This document shows positions 1 through 8,603 of a stretch of DNA of 64,000 bases, piece by piece. The notes under the pieces were generated by a model, which worked only from the letters and a program-made list of their open reading frames with translations, made no database searches and had not been told where the DNA came from. The stretch is from Streptomyces peucetius (lineage in GTDB: Bacteria; Actinomycetota; Actinomycetes; Streptomycetales; Streptomycetaceae). The stretch covers positions 4,216,001 to 4,280,000 of the forward strand of contig NZ_CP107567.1 in NCBI RefSeq assembly GCF_025854275.1, written 5' to 3'. Positions within the stretch are counted from its first letter, which is position 1, and each line of letters begins with the position of its first letter. The position numbers and the translations under genes are program-made.

Positions 1-1
1 G

Positions 2-739
2 TACGCCCGCACCTACCCGAGGGTGCGGGACCGCGTCCTCGACTTCTACGGGCGCCATCCGGGCGACGAGCCCCTCGTTCGCAAGATCGCCGACCTCCTC
101 ACCGCCGGTGACGTGCGGCTGCCCGACGGGGACCGTCTCACCGTCCGCCGCCTGCGCACCCTCGGCCTCGCACTCGGCATGGGCGACGGCTTCGAGCGGA
201 TCCACTGGCTCCTCGACGAGGCCCTGGACGCGGAGGGCGAGCTGACCGACACGTTCTTGCAGCAGGTGATGGTCCTGACCGGCTTCACCGACAACCCGCT
301 CTTCGCCGTCATGCAGGAGACGCTCTACGGCCAGGGCGCGGGGCCCACCGGCTGGGCGGCGTTCCGGGCGCTCGCCGGCCGGCCCGAGTTCGCCGAGGAC
401 GCGGACCCCCTCCTGCTGACCGGAGAGATGATCCACCCCTGGATGTTCCGCGAGATCAGGGGTCTGCGCCCCTTCGCGGACGCCGCCGACCTGCTGGCCG
501 AACGCACCGACTGGCCACCGCTGTACGACCCCGCCCGCCTCGCCGCCAACGAGGTCCCGCTCGCGGCGGTCGTCTACCACGACGACATGTACGTGGACGC
601 TGGTCTCTCCCTGCGTACTGCGCGCGAGGTCGGCGCCACCCGCGTCTGGGTCACCAACGAATGGGAGCACGACGGGGTCGCCGCCTCCGGCGGGCGTGTG
701 CTCACCCGTCTGATGGACCTGGCCGCAGGCCGGGCATAG
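2..739 (+). CDS. Prolyl aminopeptidase (proline iminopeptidase), 5' end cut by window
   Basis: The frame is open from base 2 to the TAG at 737-739, so the 5' part lies before the window and the GTG at 23 is only an internal codon. The visible 245 residues match the C-terminal part of the alpha/beta-hydrolase family S33 prolyl aminopeptidases: a helical cap region, then the segment PLAAVVYHDDMYVD, which should carry the acidic member of the triad, and a late NEWEHDG segment that should supply the catalytic His. These enzymes remove N-terminal proline from peptides in the cytoplasm. The nucleophile Ser region is outside the window. Two secreted M6 proteases follow, so a peptide-use theme is possible but not shown. 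Confidence 0.8.
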   Translation, partial: YARTYPRVRDRVLDFYGRHPGDEPLVRKIADLLTAGDVRLPDGDRLTVRRLRTLGLALGMGDGFERIHWLLDEALDAEGELTDTFLQQVMVLTGFTDNPLFAVMQETLYGQGAGPTGWAAFRALAGRPEFAEDADPLLLTGEMIHPWMFREIRGLRPFADAADLLAERTDWPPLYDPARLAANEVPLAAVVYHDDMYVDAGLSLRTAREVGATRVWVTNEWEHDGVAASGGRVLTRLMDLAAGRA

Positions 740-786
740 CCCGCGCCCTCCTTCCTCTCTTCTTCCTCTTCACCCTCAGGAGAGTC

Positions 787-1989
787 ATGCCCGCTCTGCC
801 GACCCGGCTGTCCCACCTCGCTCCGGCGCTCGTTCTCGTCCCGCAGCTTGCCCTCGCCGCTCCTGCCGCGGCGACCGCGGGCACGCCGTCCGGCTCGCCC
901 GCCCGCCCCGCTTCCGCATCCGCCTGTGCGCTGGAAGGCAAGACCGGCTGGACCGACGAAGGCCATGACACGGACCGGAACCAGTTCCAGCCGTCCACCG
1001 GAACCCGACACGTCCTGACGCTGTTCGTGGACTTCCCGGACGCGCCGGCCACCGGTTCCACCGAGTCGTACGAGTCCCAACTCGCCCCGGCTGCCGCTTG
1101 GTTGAAGCGAGCCAGCTACGGGCGCCTCCAGATGGAGAACACCGCACTGCGCCGCTGGATCCGCATGCCCGCCGACTCCACCTCGTACGGTTTCGAGCGC
1201 GGCCTCACCTTCGAGACCCACGAGAAGTACGTACGCGACGCGATCCGCGCCGCCGACCCCTACGCCGACTTCGCCCGCTACGACATGATCTACGTCGTTC
1301 CCACCAAGACGGCCGCCGCCATTCCCTTCTCCCCGACCTACCTCTACGACCCGGCCACGCCCGGGATCACCGCCGACGGCAAGCGCCTGAAGTGGGCCGT
1401 CACCTTCGGCCAGGACATGTGGCGCTGGGGCCACAAGGTCGCCGCCCACGAGACCGGCCACACCTTCGGCCTCCCCGACCTGTACTCCTTCACCGGGGAC
1501 ACCCACCAGTACGTCGGCGGCTGGGACGTCATGGGCAACATCGCCGGACCCGCCCCGCAGTACCTCGGCTGGCACTCCTGGAAGCTCGGCTGGACCCGCG
1601 ACCACCAGGTCGCCTGCCTGTCCGCGCCCGGACACCGCACGGTCCGCCTGACCCCGGTGGAGCGCCCCGGCGGCACCAAGATCGCCGTACTGCGCACCGG
1701 CGGGACGACGGCGTACGTCGTGGAGTCCCGCCGTGCCCAGGGCAACGACCGAGCCGCCTGCTCGACCGGCGTCCTCGTCTACAAGGTCGACTCCGCGACG
1801 CAGACCGGAGAGGGCCCGGTGAGGGTGGTGAACGCGAACCCGGCCTCCACACCGCCCGCTGGCTGCACCCAGCAGGACATGGCCGCATTCGCACCCGGCC
1901 AGAACTTCACCGACCCGGACACCGGCACGCGCATCGCCGTCCTCGCGGGCGGCCCGGCCGGGGACACCGTTCGGATCAACAAGCGATGA
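787..1989 (+). CDS. Secreted M6-family zinc metalloprotease (paralogue A)
   Basis: This 400-residue protein has a Sec signal peptide (a hydrophobic stretch ending near LALAAPAAATA) followed by an immune-inhibitor-A-like (M6) catalytic domain. The zinc motif HETGHTFGLPD is intact at residues 221-231 (H221, E222 and H225, with D231 as the likely third ligand). The frame is open further upstream to 661, but the ATG at 787 has an AGGAG Shine-Dalgarno sequence just before it and begins the signal peptide. It lies 47 bp after the prolyl aminopeptidase gene. A clear paralogue is encoded convergently at 2491-3717. Shared blocks include DMW.WG.KVA, YVGGWD and GPAPQ.LGWH. It is likely an extracellular protease; its substrate is unknown. 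Confidence 0.88.
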   Translation: MPALPTRLSHLAPALVLVPQLALAAPAAATAGTPSGSPARPASASACALEGKTGWTDEGHDTDRNQFQPSTGTRHVLTLFVDFPDAPATGSTESYESQLAPAAAWLKRASYGRLQMENTALRRWIRMPADSTSYGFERGLTFETHEKYVRDAIRAADPYADFARYDMIYVVPTKTAAAIPFSPTYLYDPATPGITADGKRLKWAVTFGQDMWRWGHKVAAHETGHTFGLPDLYSFTGDTHQYVGGWDVMGNIAGPAPQYLGWHSWKLGWTRDHQVACLSAPGHRTVRLTPVERPGGTKIAVLRTGGTTAYVVESRRAQGNDRAACSTGVLVYKVDSATQTGEGPVRVVNANPASTPPAGCTQQDMAAFAPGQNFTDPDTGTRIAVLAGGPAGDTVRINKR

Positions 1990-2439
1990 CCAGGGGTCCG
2001 TCTCGGTCTCGCTCCCCGAGTGGAGGTCAGCCGTTCCTCTGCCCTTCGGTGGAGGGTGGTTATCCGCGAGTGGGAAGGGCCATGCACGGGTGGGGCCGAC
2101 AGTCGGGGGTATGCCGTCCAGTGCTCCGCCAGCCTTCGCACACCGTCCGGCCGCTCGGGGCCCCTATGCAGAGCCCGGAGAGCCGAGGGCATCTTCCTGG
2201 TCTGGGCCGGAGGAAGTCCGACGGCATCGCCGATACCGACGTACGAGACGGCGTTGCCGTGGGGAGGGCGCGGGATTTTCCCGGCGCTGGCCCTGGTGAC
2301 CGGCATTCGGCGAGATGGCCAACCCGCCGGGCCGCCCGCCTGAACATGCTTTAGGCGATCCAGGCGCAGTAGCCGAGAGAGGAGTTGCCGACCGCAGTCC
2401 GTCGCCGGCTGCTGGAGCGTACCGGCATCTCGGGCCCGG

Positions 2440-2464
2440 CTGCCCGCCGAATCTCGGCGGGCAG
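2440..2464. terminator. Hairpin terminator in the 1990-2490 gap
   Basis: CTGCCCGCCGA at 2440-2450 and its exact reverse complement at 2454-2464 form an 11-bp stem with a 3-nt loop. It lies between the two convergent protease genes and 26 bp past the stop of the leftward one, so it could stop transcription from both sides. There is no T-run, as is common in Streptomyces. I see no credible gene in the rest of the 500-bp gap. Confidence 0.65.
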
Positions 2465-2490
2465 CCCCGGAGGCATCTCGGGCTATGCCG

Positions 2491-3717
2491 TCACCACTTG
2501 TAGGTCCAGACGGTGTCGTTGTACGCGTCGGAGCTGTTCACGTGGATCCGGATACGGGCGGTGTCGTCCTGGAACGTCTGGCCGGGTTTCCAGGTCTGCA
2601 TGTCCAGCGTGGTGCAGTTCCCGGTGGGTGCGGCGGCTCTGGGGTTGCTCACCACGCGGATCGGCCCGTTGCCGCTGGCGACCGAGGTGTCGACCTTGTA
2701 GATCAGTACGCCGGTGGCGCAGGCGCCCGAGTCGTTGTCGGCGGCCTTGCGGGACTCGGCGACGTAGGCGGTGGTGGCGCTGGTCTTGATCACTGCCAGC
2801 TTGTAGCCGTTACCCCCGTACTCCACTCCGTTCAGGGTGGTGGAGTAGGTGTTGTTCGTGGACAGGCAGGAGACCTGGCTGTCGGTGATCCAGCCGAGCT
2901 TCCACGCGTGCCAGCCGAGGAACTGCGGGGCCGGGCCGCTGATCTTGCCCATGAGGTCCCAGCCGCCGACGTACCGGTGCTGTTCGCCGTCGAAGGCGTA
3001 GAGGTCGGGGAGGCCGAAGGTGTGGCCGGTCTCGTGGTTGGCGACCTTGTAGCCCCAGTGCCACATGTCCTGTCCGAAGGTCACCGCCCACTTGATCGCC
3101 ACCCAGGCGTTCGTCGTCCTGTTCCAGACCCAGGTCGGGTTGGCGGGGTTCTGGACCCAGGTGGGGGTGTGAGTGATCGCGGCCGCGGTGCTGGTCGGCA
3201 CGATGTAGAACGTGTCGTAGTTGGTGAGGTTGACGCCTGCGTTGGCGGCGCCGGCGAGCGCGTCCTTCACATACGTCCGGTGCGTGTCCCAGGAGAACCC
3301 GCGCTCCCAGTTGTAGTCGGTAGAGCTCTTCGGCATGCGCACCCAGTTGGCGTATGGGGCCCGCATGTTCAGCCAGACCTTGCCGTTGGACGCCTTCCAC
3401 ATCCAGTCGGCGGCGCCCGATATCTGGTTGTAGTAAGGCGTGAGAGGCAGGGACGTCCCGGCGGCGTCGGGGAAGTCCACGTAGATCACGCCCACGCGCT
3501 TGGTGCCCTCCGGCTTCTGGAACCGGTTGTAGTCGGTCTGCTGGCCCTCGTCGGTGTAGCCGGTCGTCCCCTGGAGCGCACACGTCGAGGTGCTCCCGTT
3601 GTACGCATGGGCGGGGCCGGCAGGGACGACGACCAGGGCGAGCAGAGCGAGCATGGCGGACAGGACGAGGAGGGGCGCTGCGCGGAAAGTACGCCACGCC
3701 CCAGGTGAAAAGCCCAT
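2491..3717 (-). CDS. Secreted M6-family zinc metalloprotease (paralogue B)
   Basis: This 408-residue protein starts at an ATG (3717) preceded by GGAGG. A signal peptide with a long hydrophobic core ends at PAHA-Y near residue 38. The catalytic motif HETGHTFGLPD begins at H228 (E229, H232). Residues 40-400 align along their length with paralogue A, including CALQG.TG.TDEG, the QDMW..G.KVA..ETGH block and YVGGWD.MG. Transcription converges on paralogue A across a shared hairpin. The head-to-head paralogue pair suggests an inverted local duplication followed by divergence. It acts outside the cell; its substrate cannot be told from sequence. Confidence 0.88.
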   Translation of the reverse strand: MGFSPGAWRTFRAAPLLVLSAMLALLALVVVPAGPAHAYNGSTSTCALQGTTGYTDEGQQTDYNRFQKPEGTKRVGVIYVDFPDAAGTSLPLTPYYNQISGAADWMWKASNGKVWLNMRAPYANWVRMPKSSTDYNWERGFSWDTHRTYVKDALAGAANAGVNLTNYDTFYIVPTSTAAAITHTPTWVQNPANPTWVWNRTTNAWVAIKWAVTFGQDMWHWGYKVANHETGHTFGLPDLYAFDGEQHRYVGGWDLMGKISGPAPQFLGWHAWKLGWITDSQVSCLSTNNTYSTTLNGVEYGGNGYKLAVIKTSATTAYVAESRKAADNDSGACATGVLIYKVDTSVASGNGPIRVVSNPRAAAPTGNCTTLDMQTWKPGQTFQDDTARIRIHVNSSDAYNDTVWTYKW

Positions 3718-4450
3718 GTTGTGCCTCCGGGGGGAAGTGATCCGGGCAGTGGGGCCCGGGTGGCTGCGACCGGGTCGGTCGGTGCTTCAACAGGGATGGC
3801 CGCCTGTTCGCAGCCCTCTATGGGTGATGTAGGCATGACAGACATGCCGGGCATGTCGTCGCGACCATGAGATCGCATCGGCTTCCGGAGCTTCACGCCG
3901 GATCACCCGCGATCGCGGACCGTGCCCGTCCGTCAGGGGTGGGCACCTCCCGAAACGGCCACTGAGCAGGACCCGCTGGTGGATACGTTGGGGACAGCAT
4001 GCGGATGCGGTACTGACACCGGAAGCTCTTGATTGCCCATAACGTCGCGCTATGGGCTCGTCGTTCGGCTCGGCTCCTACGCCGCATCCGGCCGGTCTCC
4101 CCGGTCAGGGCGGCTCGTCTCGCCTTCGTACGCCCATGTCAGCGGATGTCGCGGATTCGATATCCGCTGACCAGTGCGGCATGCTCAAGGCTGAGACGGT
4201 CGGCAGGTAGGAGCTCGGTGAGACCTGGAGCCGGTCGGCGTCACCAGCATCGCGGCGATGACGGGAGTGAAGCGGCCGAAGACGGCCCCTTTCGTGCACC
4301 CCTGCCGATCGGCGTACGCGCCGATCAGCGGGACTCCGATCAACCGGCCGCGCACCGACCAGTACGGCGAGCGCGTACCGGCCGACAGGTCCCACGCGGA
4401 CTTCGGCCCTTCGGAGGCGCGCCGTCCCGCAAGAGGACTAGACAACAAAC
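3718..4450. other. Long intergenic stretch left of the integrated element
   Basis: About 730 bp with no convincing gene. It holds the leader of protease B, the palindrome at 3841-3857, and an inverted repeat at 4139-4170 (TCAGCGGAT with ATCCGCTGA). Short frames on both strands lack ribosome-binding sites and recognisable domains. The left side of the element starts at its end. Confidence 0.5.
3841..3857. promoter_or_regulatory. Palindrome upstream of protease B
   Basis: GACATGCC-G-GGCATGTC is a perfect 17-bp inverted repeat about 125 bp upstream of the protease B start codon. Its position and symmetry fit an operator for a dimeric regulator, but no regulator gene is adjacent and no promoter hexamers are obvious beside it. 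Confidence 0.35.
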
Positions 4451-4477
4451 AAGGCCCAGGTCATTGACCTGGGCCTT
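4451..4477 (-). terminator. Stranded tRNA-Gly terminator (left side of element)
   Basis: AAGGCCCAGGTC and GACCTGGGCCTT form a perfect 12-bp stem around ATT. It stands directly left of the partial tRNA copy at 4483. The intact tRNA at 12659 has its own, similar hairpin. The simplest reading is that this is the original terminator of the tRNA gene, separated from it by insertion of the element. Confidence 0.65.
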
Positions 4478-4482
4478 CGTCA

Positions 4483-4526
4483 TGGAGCGGGTGACGGGAA
4501 TCGAACCCGCGCTCTGAGCTTGGGAA
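4483..4526 (-). repeat. Left attachment site: 44-bp copy of the tRNA-Gly 3' half
   Basis: These 44 bp are identical to 12659-12702. They cover the encoded CCA, the acceptor 3' strand, the T arm, the variable region and the tRNA up to the anticodon loop. After 4526 the sequence no longer continues as tRNA. A partial 3' tRNA copy opposite an intact tRNA with an adjacent integrase is the classical footprint of site-specific integration at a tRNA gene. Confidence 0.92.
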
Positions 4527-4772
4527 TCACTGGCTCGAACGACCTGACTTCTGCTCTGACCTGCGGAAAGAGCCGTTTGGCTCGCCAGGGAGGGACGGCA
4601 GACTCACCGGTGTTGACCGTGGCTCCCCGCTCGTTCTGGCACGCATCTGGCACGGCCTGCAGCGTGTGGCCGGATTGCGACGCTGGACCGTGCCGGTTCT
4701 GTACTGACGGGTGGGATGCCACTAAAGTGACACGACCTCATAGCTTCTACGGAGAAGGGGAGGAGGAATGCC

Positions 4773-4907
4773 GTGCTGAATTACATGAACAGCTGGAACA
4801 CGGGGTGCCCCGCACCGGGCCGCGTGAGCCGTAAGTGGCGGGAAGCTGCTGGAAGGGCCGGATCCTTCGTCTTCTCCGCTCCAGGGAACATTTTCCAATC
4901 GTTGTGA
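4773..4907 (+). CDS. Possible 44-residue small protein, no homology recognised
   Basis: The frame starts at GTG 4773, 6-8 nt after an unusually strong GGGGAGGAGGA sequence, and encodes MLNYMNSWNTGCPAPG... to NIFQSL. An in-frame ATG lies at 4785. I recognise no family. Support rests on the ribosome-binding site alone, so this may be a leader peptide or a chance frame. It precedes the hydrophobic small protein at 4952 by 44 bp in the same direction. Confidence 0.3.
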   Translation: MLNYMNSWNTGCPAPGRVSRKWREAAGRAGSFVFSAPGNIFQSL

Positions 4908-4951
4908 CTCATCCAGTGCGCGCCCGGCCCGCGTGCGGGGAGGCGAGCGCG

Positions 4952-5146
4952 ATGTTCCTCGAATTCCTTCAAGCCCTCGGTACGTTTCTTGGCGGCCTCG
5001 GCGCCCTCATCGCGGGCACTGCCCAACTCCTTGCGTTCTTAAAGAAGAAGGGCGAGGAGAGGGAGGCTGCTGGTCACGGCGGCGACGAGCCGAGTGTCCG
5101 GATGATTCCCCCGGGGCTGGTCGCGTGCCCGGTCGCAGCAGCCTGA
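4952..5146 (+). CDS. Small hydrophobic/amphipathic protein, 64 residues
   Basis: The ATG at 4952 follows GGGGAGG with 8-nt spacing. Residues 1-33 form one hydrophobic, Gly-rich helix (LGTFLGGLGALIAGTAQLL) ending in KKK; residues 34-64 are polar and disordered in look. This layout resembles membrane-active small peptides or single-helix membrane proteins, but I recognise no family. A strong hairpin follows at 5237-5276. It lies near the left end of the integrated element, so it may be cargo. A toxin-like role is possible but is inference only. Confidence 0.45.
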   Translation: MFLEFLQALGTFLGGLGALIAGTAQLLAFLKKKGEEREAAGHGGDEPSVRMIPPGLVACPVAAA

Positions 5147-5236
5147 CGCTGCTCTTCGAAGGATGCCGCCTCGAAGAACGCATCCTCTGCCGGTCGGCCG
5201 TCCCGTTTCGGGGTCCAATGATTGCGGTGGGATGTG

Positions 5237-5276
5237 AACAAACGGAGGGGACGCCAGGACCGCCCCTCCGTTTGTT
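5237..5276. terminator. Strong bidirectional hairpin terminator
   Basis: AACAAACGGAGGGG at 5237-5250 pairs exactly with 5263-5276 (14 bp, 12-nt loop), with A-rich and T-rich edges that would give a U-tract on either strand. It closes the small-protein unit on its left and could also serve the leftward gene ending at 5559. Between 5277 and 5558 I see no gene. Confidence 0.75.
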
Positions 5277-5558
5277 CGTGGTGCCGACCATCAGCGGCAT
5301 GCACATCCGAACACCCGCTGCAGGAGTTCGCTCCGGTTGCCGTTGCACCTGGACGCGCCACGGGTAGCGGAGCCGCTGACAGCCGCTCAACGCTATTGCT
5401 GTCCGACGTCGTTGATGTCAGCAGTAGATGTCAGGGTGCGCCCCTTGATGCGTACTACCGGCGTTGCGGTCGCTGAGGTCATCCGGCCGGTCAACCCGAC
5501 TGTGAGGGTCAACTACGGTCGGTGACGGTTGGCGCCGGTGCTGTACCACAGTGTCCCC

Positions 5559-6179
5559 CTAACTGAACTGCGGTGGGCCGATGACTGTCTGGCCAACCTG
5601 CTTGGCCAGCCACGATGCATGCCGATCTTCGTACCCGTCACCGCCTCTGCGGCGGACGTGGACAAGGACGGTGTGCTCGTTGGACCACCCGTCCAGATAC
5701 CGGGTGGCGGCGTTGAACAGCACAGTGACTTCGGCATGCTCGAAATCCGCATACAGACCATGCTCCGGAACTTCCGGCCACCCCAGGCCCTCCCAGCGGA
5801 TCTCTGCCACGAACTTGCTGGCGACCGCTGCGAAGGTGTCCTCAATGCTTCCTACGGCCTGATCCAGCATCGAAGCCCACAGCGGCAGATGTGTGGACAT
5901 GAAGGCGGCGTCCGTGGACAGCTGAGAAGCGTGAACCCCACTGTGCAGTCTAGTTGGGTCACTTTGATCCCGGACCCAGTCATCGACGTCTTCTTTCCTG
6001 AACCACGCGTCAGGCATGGCGCTCAGGACATCTAGGACGTCCTTGACTCTGGGGAGTTCGACATCCACGCATACGCTCGCGTGCTCCTGATCACCCACAG
6101 CGAGCAACTGACGCGCCACGAGCAGCGCGAGTGCGGGATCTGGAGTGTGGAAGACGGGATACGCGACGTCAACGGACAT
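5559..6179 (-). CDS. Hypothetical protein, 206 residues (element cargo)
   Basis: The ATG at 6179 begins MSVDVAYPVFHTPDPALAL; a TTG 18 nt upstream is a weaker alternative start. It is a soluble acidic protein with no signal peptide or membrane segment, and with Trp-rich C-terminal segments (VAEIRWEGLGWPEVPEHGLY and YLDGWSNEHT). It shows good Streptomyces codon bias, so it is probably a real gene. I do not recognise the family. Its size, acidity and place inside a mobile element would fit a stand-alone immunity or accessory protein, but nothing in the sequence proves that. Confidence 0.55.
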   Translation of the reverse strand: MSVDVAYPVFHTPDPALALLVARQLLAVGDQEHASVCVDVELPRVKDVLDVLSAMPDAWFRKEDVDDWVRDQSDPTRLHSGVHASQLSTDAAFMSTHLPLWASMLDQAVGSIEDTFAAVASKFVAEIRWEGLGWPEVPEHGLYADFEHAEVTVLFNAATRYLDGWSNEHTVLVHVRRRGGDGYEDRHASWLAKQVGQTVIGPPQFS

Positions 6180-6462
6180 GCGTGCACCCTGCCACAACGA
6201 TCAGCAGTCGAAGATCTATTTTTCTGTGGGTACGAGAGGACGCTTCCCACGAGGTCGGTGGAGTCTCAATGACTGAGTCAAGCATCGTCGGCCAGGCGTG
6301 GAGCACTTGTTTGGAAGACGCCGTATGCGGGTGGCCGCTGGACTGCGAAGTCGTTGACCTGGGGTGTAGTGCTTGCCTCGCCCTGGTTCCCCGTGGTTCC
6401 CCGCTCAGCACCGGCTGATCGGGCACGCATGAGGCACGCACGCTGTGGTCGGCCGGAGCGAC

Positions 6463-6720
6463 CTACTCGTACATCGCGGCGGCCCGCAGAGCGTTGCCGA
6501 TGAACTCCCAGTCCGGTCCGGGTGGCTCCTCGCCCTGAGAGCGGTGGTAACCCGCTGAATCGTTGATCCATGCGGCCATGGACTCGAGGTAGCGCTCCAG
6601 GCTCGGGTTCTCCCAGCCGTCGCCGTTGGCGAGCAGATCCTCGCGCAGCTGGTGGATGTGGTGGATCAGGGCCTCTCGGGAGGTGACTGGCGCGTCTGAT
6701 CCATACGTGGGCTGAGGCAT
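6463..6720 (-). CDS. DUF7660-like small protein
   Basis: This 85-residue protein starts at the ATG at 6720. The segment ALIHHIHQLREDLLANG, then NPSLERYLESMAAWI and a C-terminal PDWEFIGNALRAAAMYE, match a family of small actinobacterial proteins of unknown function (DUF7660) that I recognise from memory. The length fits the family. The ribosome-binding site is weak. It lies in the element between the 206-residue gene and an IS relic. The family has been linked to immunity-like contexts, but no partner toxin is visible here. Confidence 0.6.
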   Translation of the reverse strand: MPQPTYGSDAPVTSREALIHHIHQLREDLLANGDGWENPSLERYLESMAAWINDSAGYHRSQGEEPPGPDWEFIGNALRAAAMYE

Positions 6721-6975
6721 GGCCGCACCGTACAGCGAGGTCGGTGTAGCGGCTTTGGGCAGGAGCTGCCATGGGGCGAGAGATCGGGGCCCGTAAGCTT
6801 CCCGCGACTCGGGCAGTCTCTGGACCTGCCCGCAATAGCCCGATGCGGGCCCTGATCTTCGAGGCTCGCCCCATGGTGGCTGGCTAACTGGCTGTTTTCC
6901 TTCCGCTCGCGTGGTCGGTGGGGTTCGAACAGGGGCCTGGTACGGGTGAGTCTGCCGGTGCGGACGCATGGAAGA

Positions 6976-8126
6976 AGGGCCTCTTGGTAGCTCGCGGATG
7001 TCGAGTCCAGCGAGAGCCAAGAGGCCCTGTTGTCGAAGTGTCGCGTGGTCACCGTTGCCGCGTCCAGTCCGTCCACTCCTGGGTGTGACTGCCTCGCCCA
7101 CAGGTTCGGGAACGCAGCCGACCAGCCGGAGCGCCGGACCCGGTACGGCTCGGACATGAGCGATGCCGAGTGGGCCGTGGTGCGTGACTTGCTACCGGTT
7201 CCGGGATGGCTGGCCGGCCGGGGCGGGCGGGCGGAAGGCTACTGCCACCGGCAGATGCTGGACCAATGCTGCGAAGTCAAGGCTCAGTTGATGTTGTCAA
7301 CACCTCCGGAAGAGGGATCTTGTACGTACTCGGTGCCGTGCGGATGAGTCGGCCGTTGCGTGCCCAGTAGCAGAGCTGTGCGTTGAAGCCGCTGAGCACG
7401 CGTCCGGTGATGGTGAGGCCAAGGTTTCCTGCGATGTCGCGGGCGTGCATGGCCTGGTTGGAGTTCTCCGCCAGGATCCTGCAGACCTGCCCCCAGCGGC
7501 CGGTGGTGGCCCGGTCCGGGGCATGCGCGGTGGGGAGAGCCTGTGGATGCACGGTGATCACGACGGCTGTGATCGGCGTGCTGTTTCGAGGTCGCTCGTC
7601 GCGGTTCCAGATGGCATAGCGGGACGTTCCGCACTTGACGATGCGGGCGGACAGCCGCATCCGGCGCTGGGGCAGCAACGCCCGCAGGACACGGGTGCCG
7701 ATATGTCTGACCAGGTCGGAGTGTCCGCTCGGAGCTGCGGCTGTGGTCGTCCCAGCGGCGCTGACGACCGTGTCGCGCGCGGCCTCCAGGGCGACGGTGA
7801 AGCCGGCCCGGTCGGGATCGCAGAGGGGCACTGTCTCCACCGCGGTCACCATCATCGACCGCAGGGCCTGGTAGATGGTCAGGAGTCCCCACATCTCCAC
7901 TGGCAGCAAAGGCCGGATTTCTGCCCACTCTGCGCCCGTCATGTCCGACGGATACCGGCGCACCCGGTCCGGATGATCGGCCGCGTTGCCGTACACGTGC
8001 GCGAGGCAATCGCACGACACGGCGGGCGAGTTGAAGTGAACGGGCTCGGGCGCGTACAACAACGACAACAGGGCCGCCGGGAACCGCTCGGAATGGGGTC
8101 GCACCCCCGAGCTACCAGGAGGCCCT
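6976..8126. mobile_element. Composite IS relic with inverted ends
   Basis: The 19-bp ends AGGGCCTCTTGGTAGCTCG (6976-6994) and its reverse complement with one mismatch (8108-8126) face each other. Both are followed inward by related 5' parts of an IS5-type transposase gene (plus strand on the left, minus strand on the right). They are therefore two left ends of related IS copies in opposite orientation, not the two ends of one IS. The space between is filled by an IS4-type C-terminal fragment. The left end also contains a 12-bp hairpin (6976-6987 with 7018-7029). Confidence 0.65.
7086..7264 (+). pseudogene. IS5-family transposase, N-terminal fragment
   Basis: Translation gives CDCLAHRFGNAADQPER, then MSDAEWAVVRDLLPVPGWL and GGRAEGYCHRQMLD, the conserved N-terminal (DUF4096-type) region of Streptomyces IS5 transposases. 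Homology stops at about 7264 and the frame ends at 7347 with no catalytic DDE domain, so only about a fifth of a transposase remains. Confidence 0.7.
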
Positions 8127-8134
8127 GCCTTCAT
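7277..8134 (-). pseudogene. Chimeric transposase relic: IS5 N-terminus fused to IS4-type C-terminus
   Basis: One open frame joins two unrelated fragments. The part near 7898-8014 reads CDCLAHVYGNAADHPDR and SDMTGAEWAEIRPLLPV, an IS5 transposase N-terminus homologous to the inverted copy at 7086. From about 7897 leftward the sequence (WGLLTIYQALRSMMVTAVE, AARDTVVSAAG, RIVKCGTSRYAIWNRDERP, TAVVITVHP) is the C-terminal third of an IS4-type DDE transposase. Neither part has a full catalytic domain. The fusion is a recombination scar that happens to keep an open frame; I do not regard it as a functional protein. Confidence 0.7.
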
Positions 8135-8221
8135 GCGCGTAAGGGCGGAAGATCACCCGACCAGGAACTCCGTTCGACTCACATGTTCCAAGATCGGTTG
8201 AGATTCGGCTTCTGATCCTGG

Positions 8222-8410
8222 TCATTGGATTGAGGGCTTGTCAGTGCGGTTCTTGGGGCGCTTGTTCGGGCGGTAGCTGGGGCCGTTCATGATGACTCGA
8301 TGGCTGGTGTTGATCAGCCGGTCCAAGAGCGACTCGGCGACGACGGGGTCAGGGAAGAGGGGATACCAGTCGCTGGGCGCCCGGTGACTGGTGATGATCA
8401 AAGACCTTCC
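8222..8410 (-). pseudogene. IS21-type IstB helper ATPase, C-terminal fragment
   Basis: The last 62 residues before the stop (GRSLIITSHRAPSDWYPLF, then DPVVAESLLDRLINTSH and MNGPSYRPNKRPKN) match the C-terminal end of IstB/DnaC-like transposition ATPases. The Walker motifs and the rest of the gene are missing; upstream in frame there is only unrelated sequence. It is a relic inside the integrated element. Confidence 0.75.
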
Positions 8411-8422
8411 CCTGCCGTGCAG

Positions 8423-8584
8423 AGGTTCGACGTGACCGTCCGCTTCCGTCCGGGCGGCCCGGCCGTCGCCGGCGAGTGGACCAGCGGTGAGACGGCGGAC
8501 AGGAAGTTCCGCTCCTGGATCGGGATGTACGGCGATCACGCCACCGTGGTCATCGCCCTTACCGAGCATGAGCGGCAGCGCCGC
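8423..8584 (+). pseudogene. Fragment of a small hypothetical gene
   Basis: About 54 codons starting RFDVTVRFRPGGP and continuing GEWTSGETADRKFRSW and IGMYGDHATVVIALTEHE have good coding character and resemble small proteins I have seen near integrative-element genes in Streptomyces. There is no start codon in place (the frame upstream is IS21 relic) and the likely C-terminus runs into the gene below. It is probably truncated at both ends. Confidence 0.35.
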
Positions 8585-8603
8585 GGGCGCCCCTCCGCGT
8601 CGC

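Noticed and set aside
2020..2343. Frames in the 1990-2490 gap on both strands
   Set aside because: No ribosome-binding site, no domain, and overlapping equally long frames on the other strand.
4185..4448. Minus-strand frame with LIGVPLIGAYADRQG as a transporter fragment
   Set aside because: Only a short stretch looks protein-like, with no start site and no clear family; too weak to list.
4029..4517. Open frames ending in ERVTGIEPAL near 4517 and 12693
   Set aside because: This well-known false peptide is the antisense-like translation of the tRNA-Gly 3' half. No real gene is there.
7277..8134. Intact IS transposase gene
   Set aside because: The frame is a fusion of an IS5 N-terminus with an IS4 C-terminal part and lacks a complete DDE domain.
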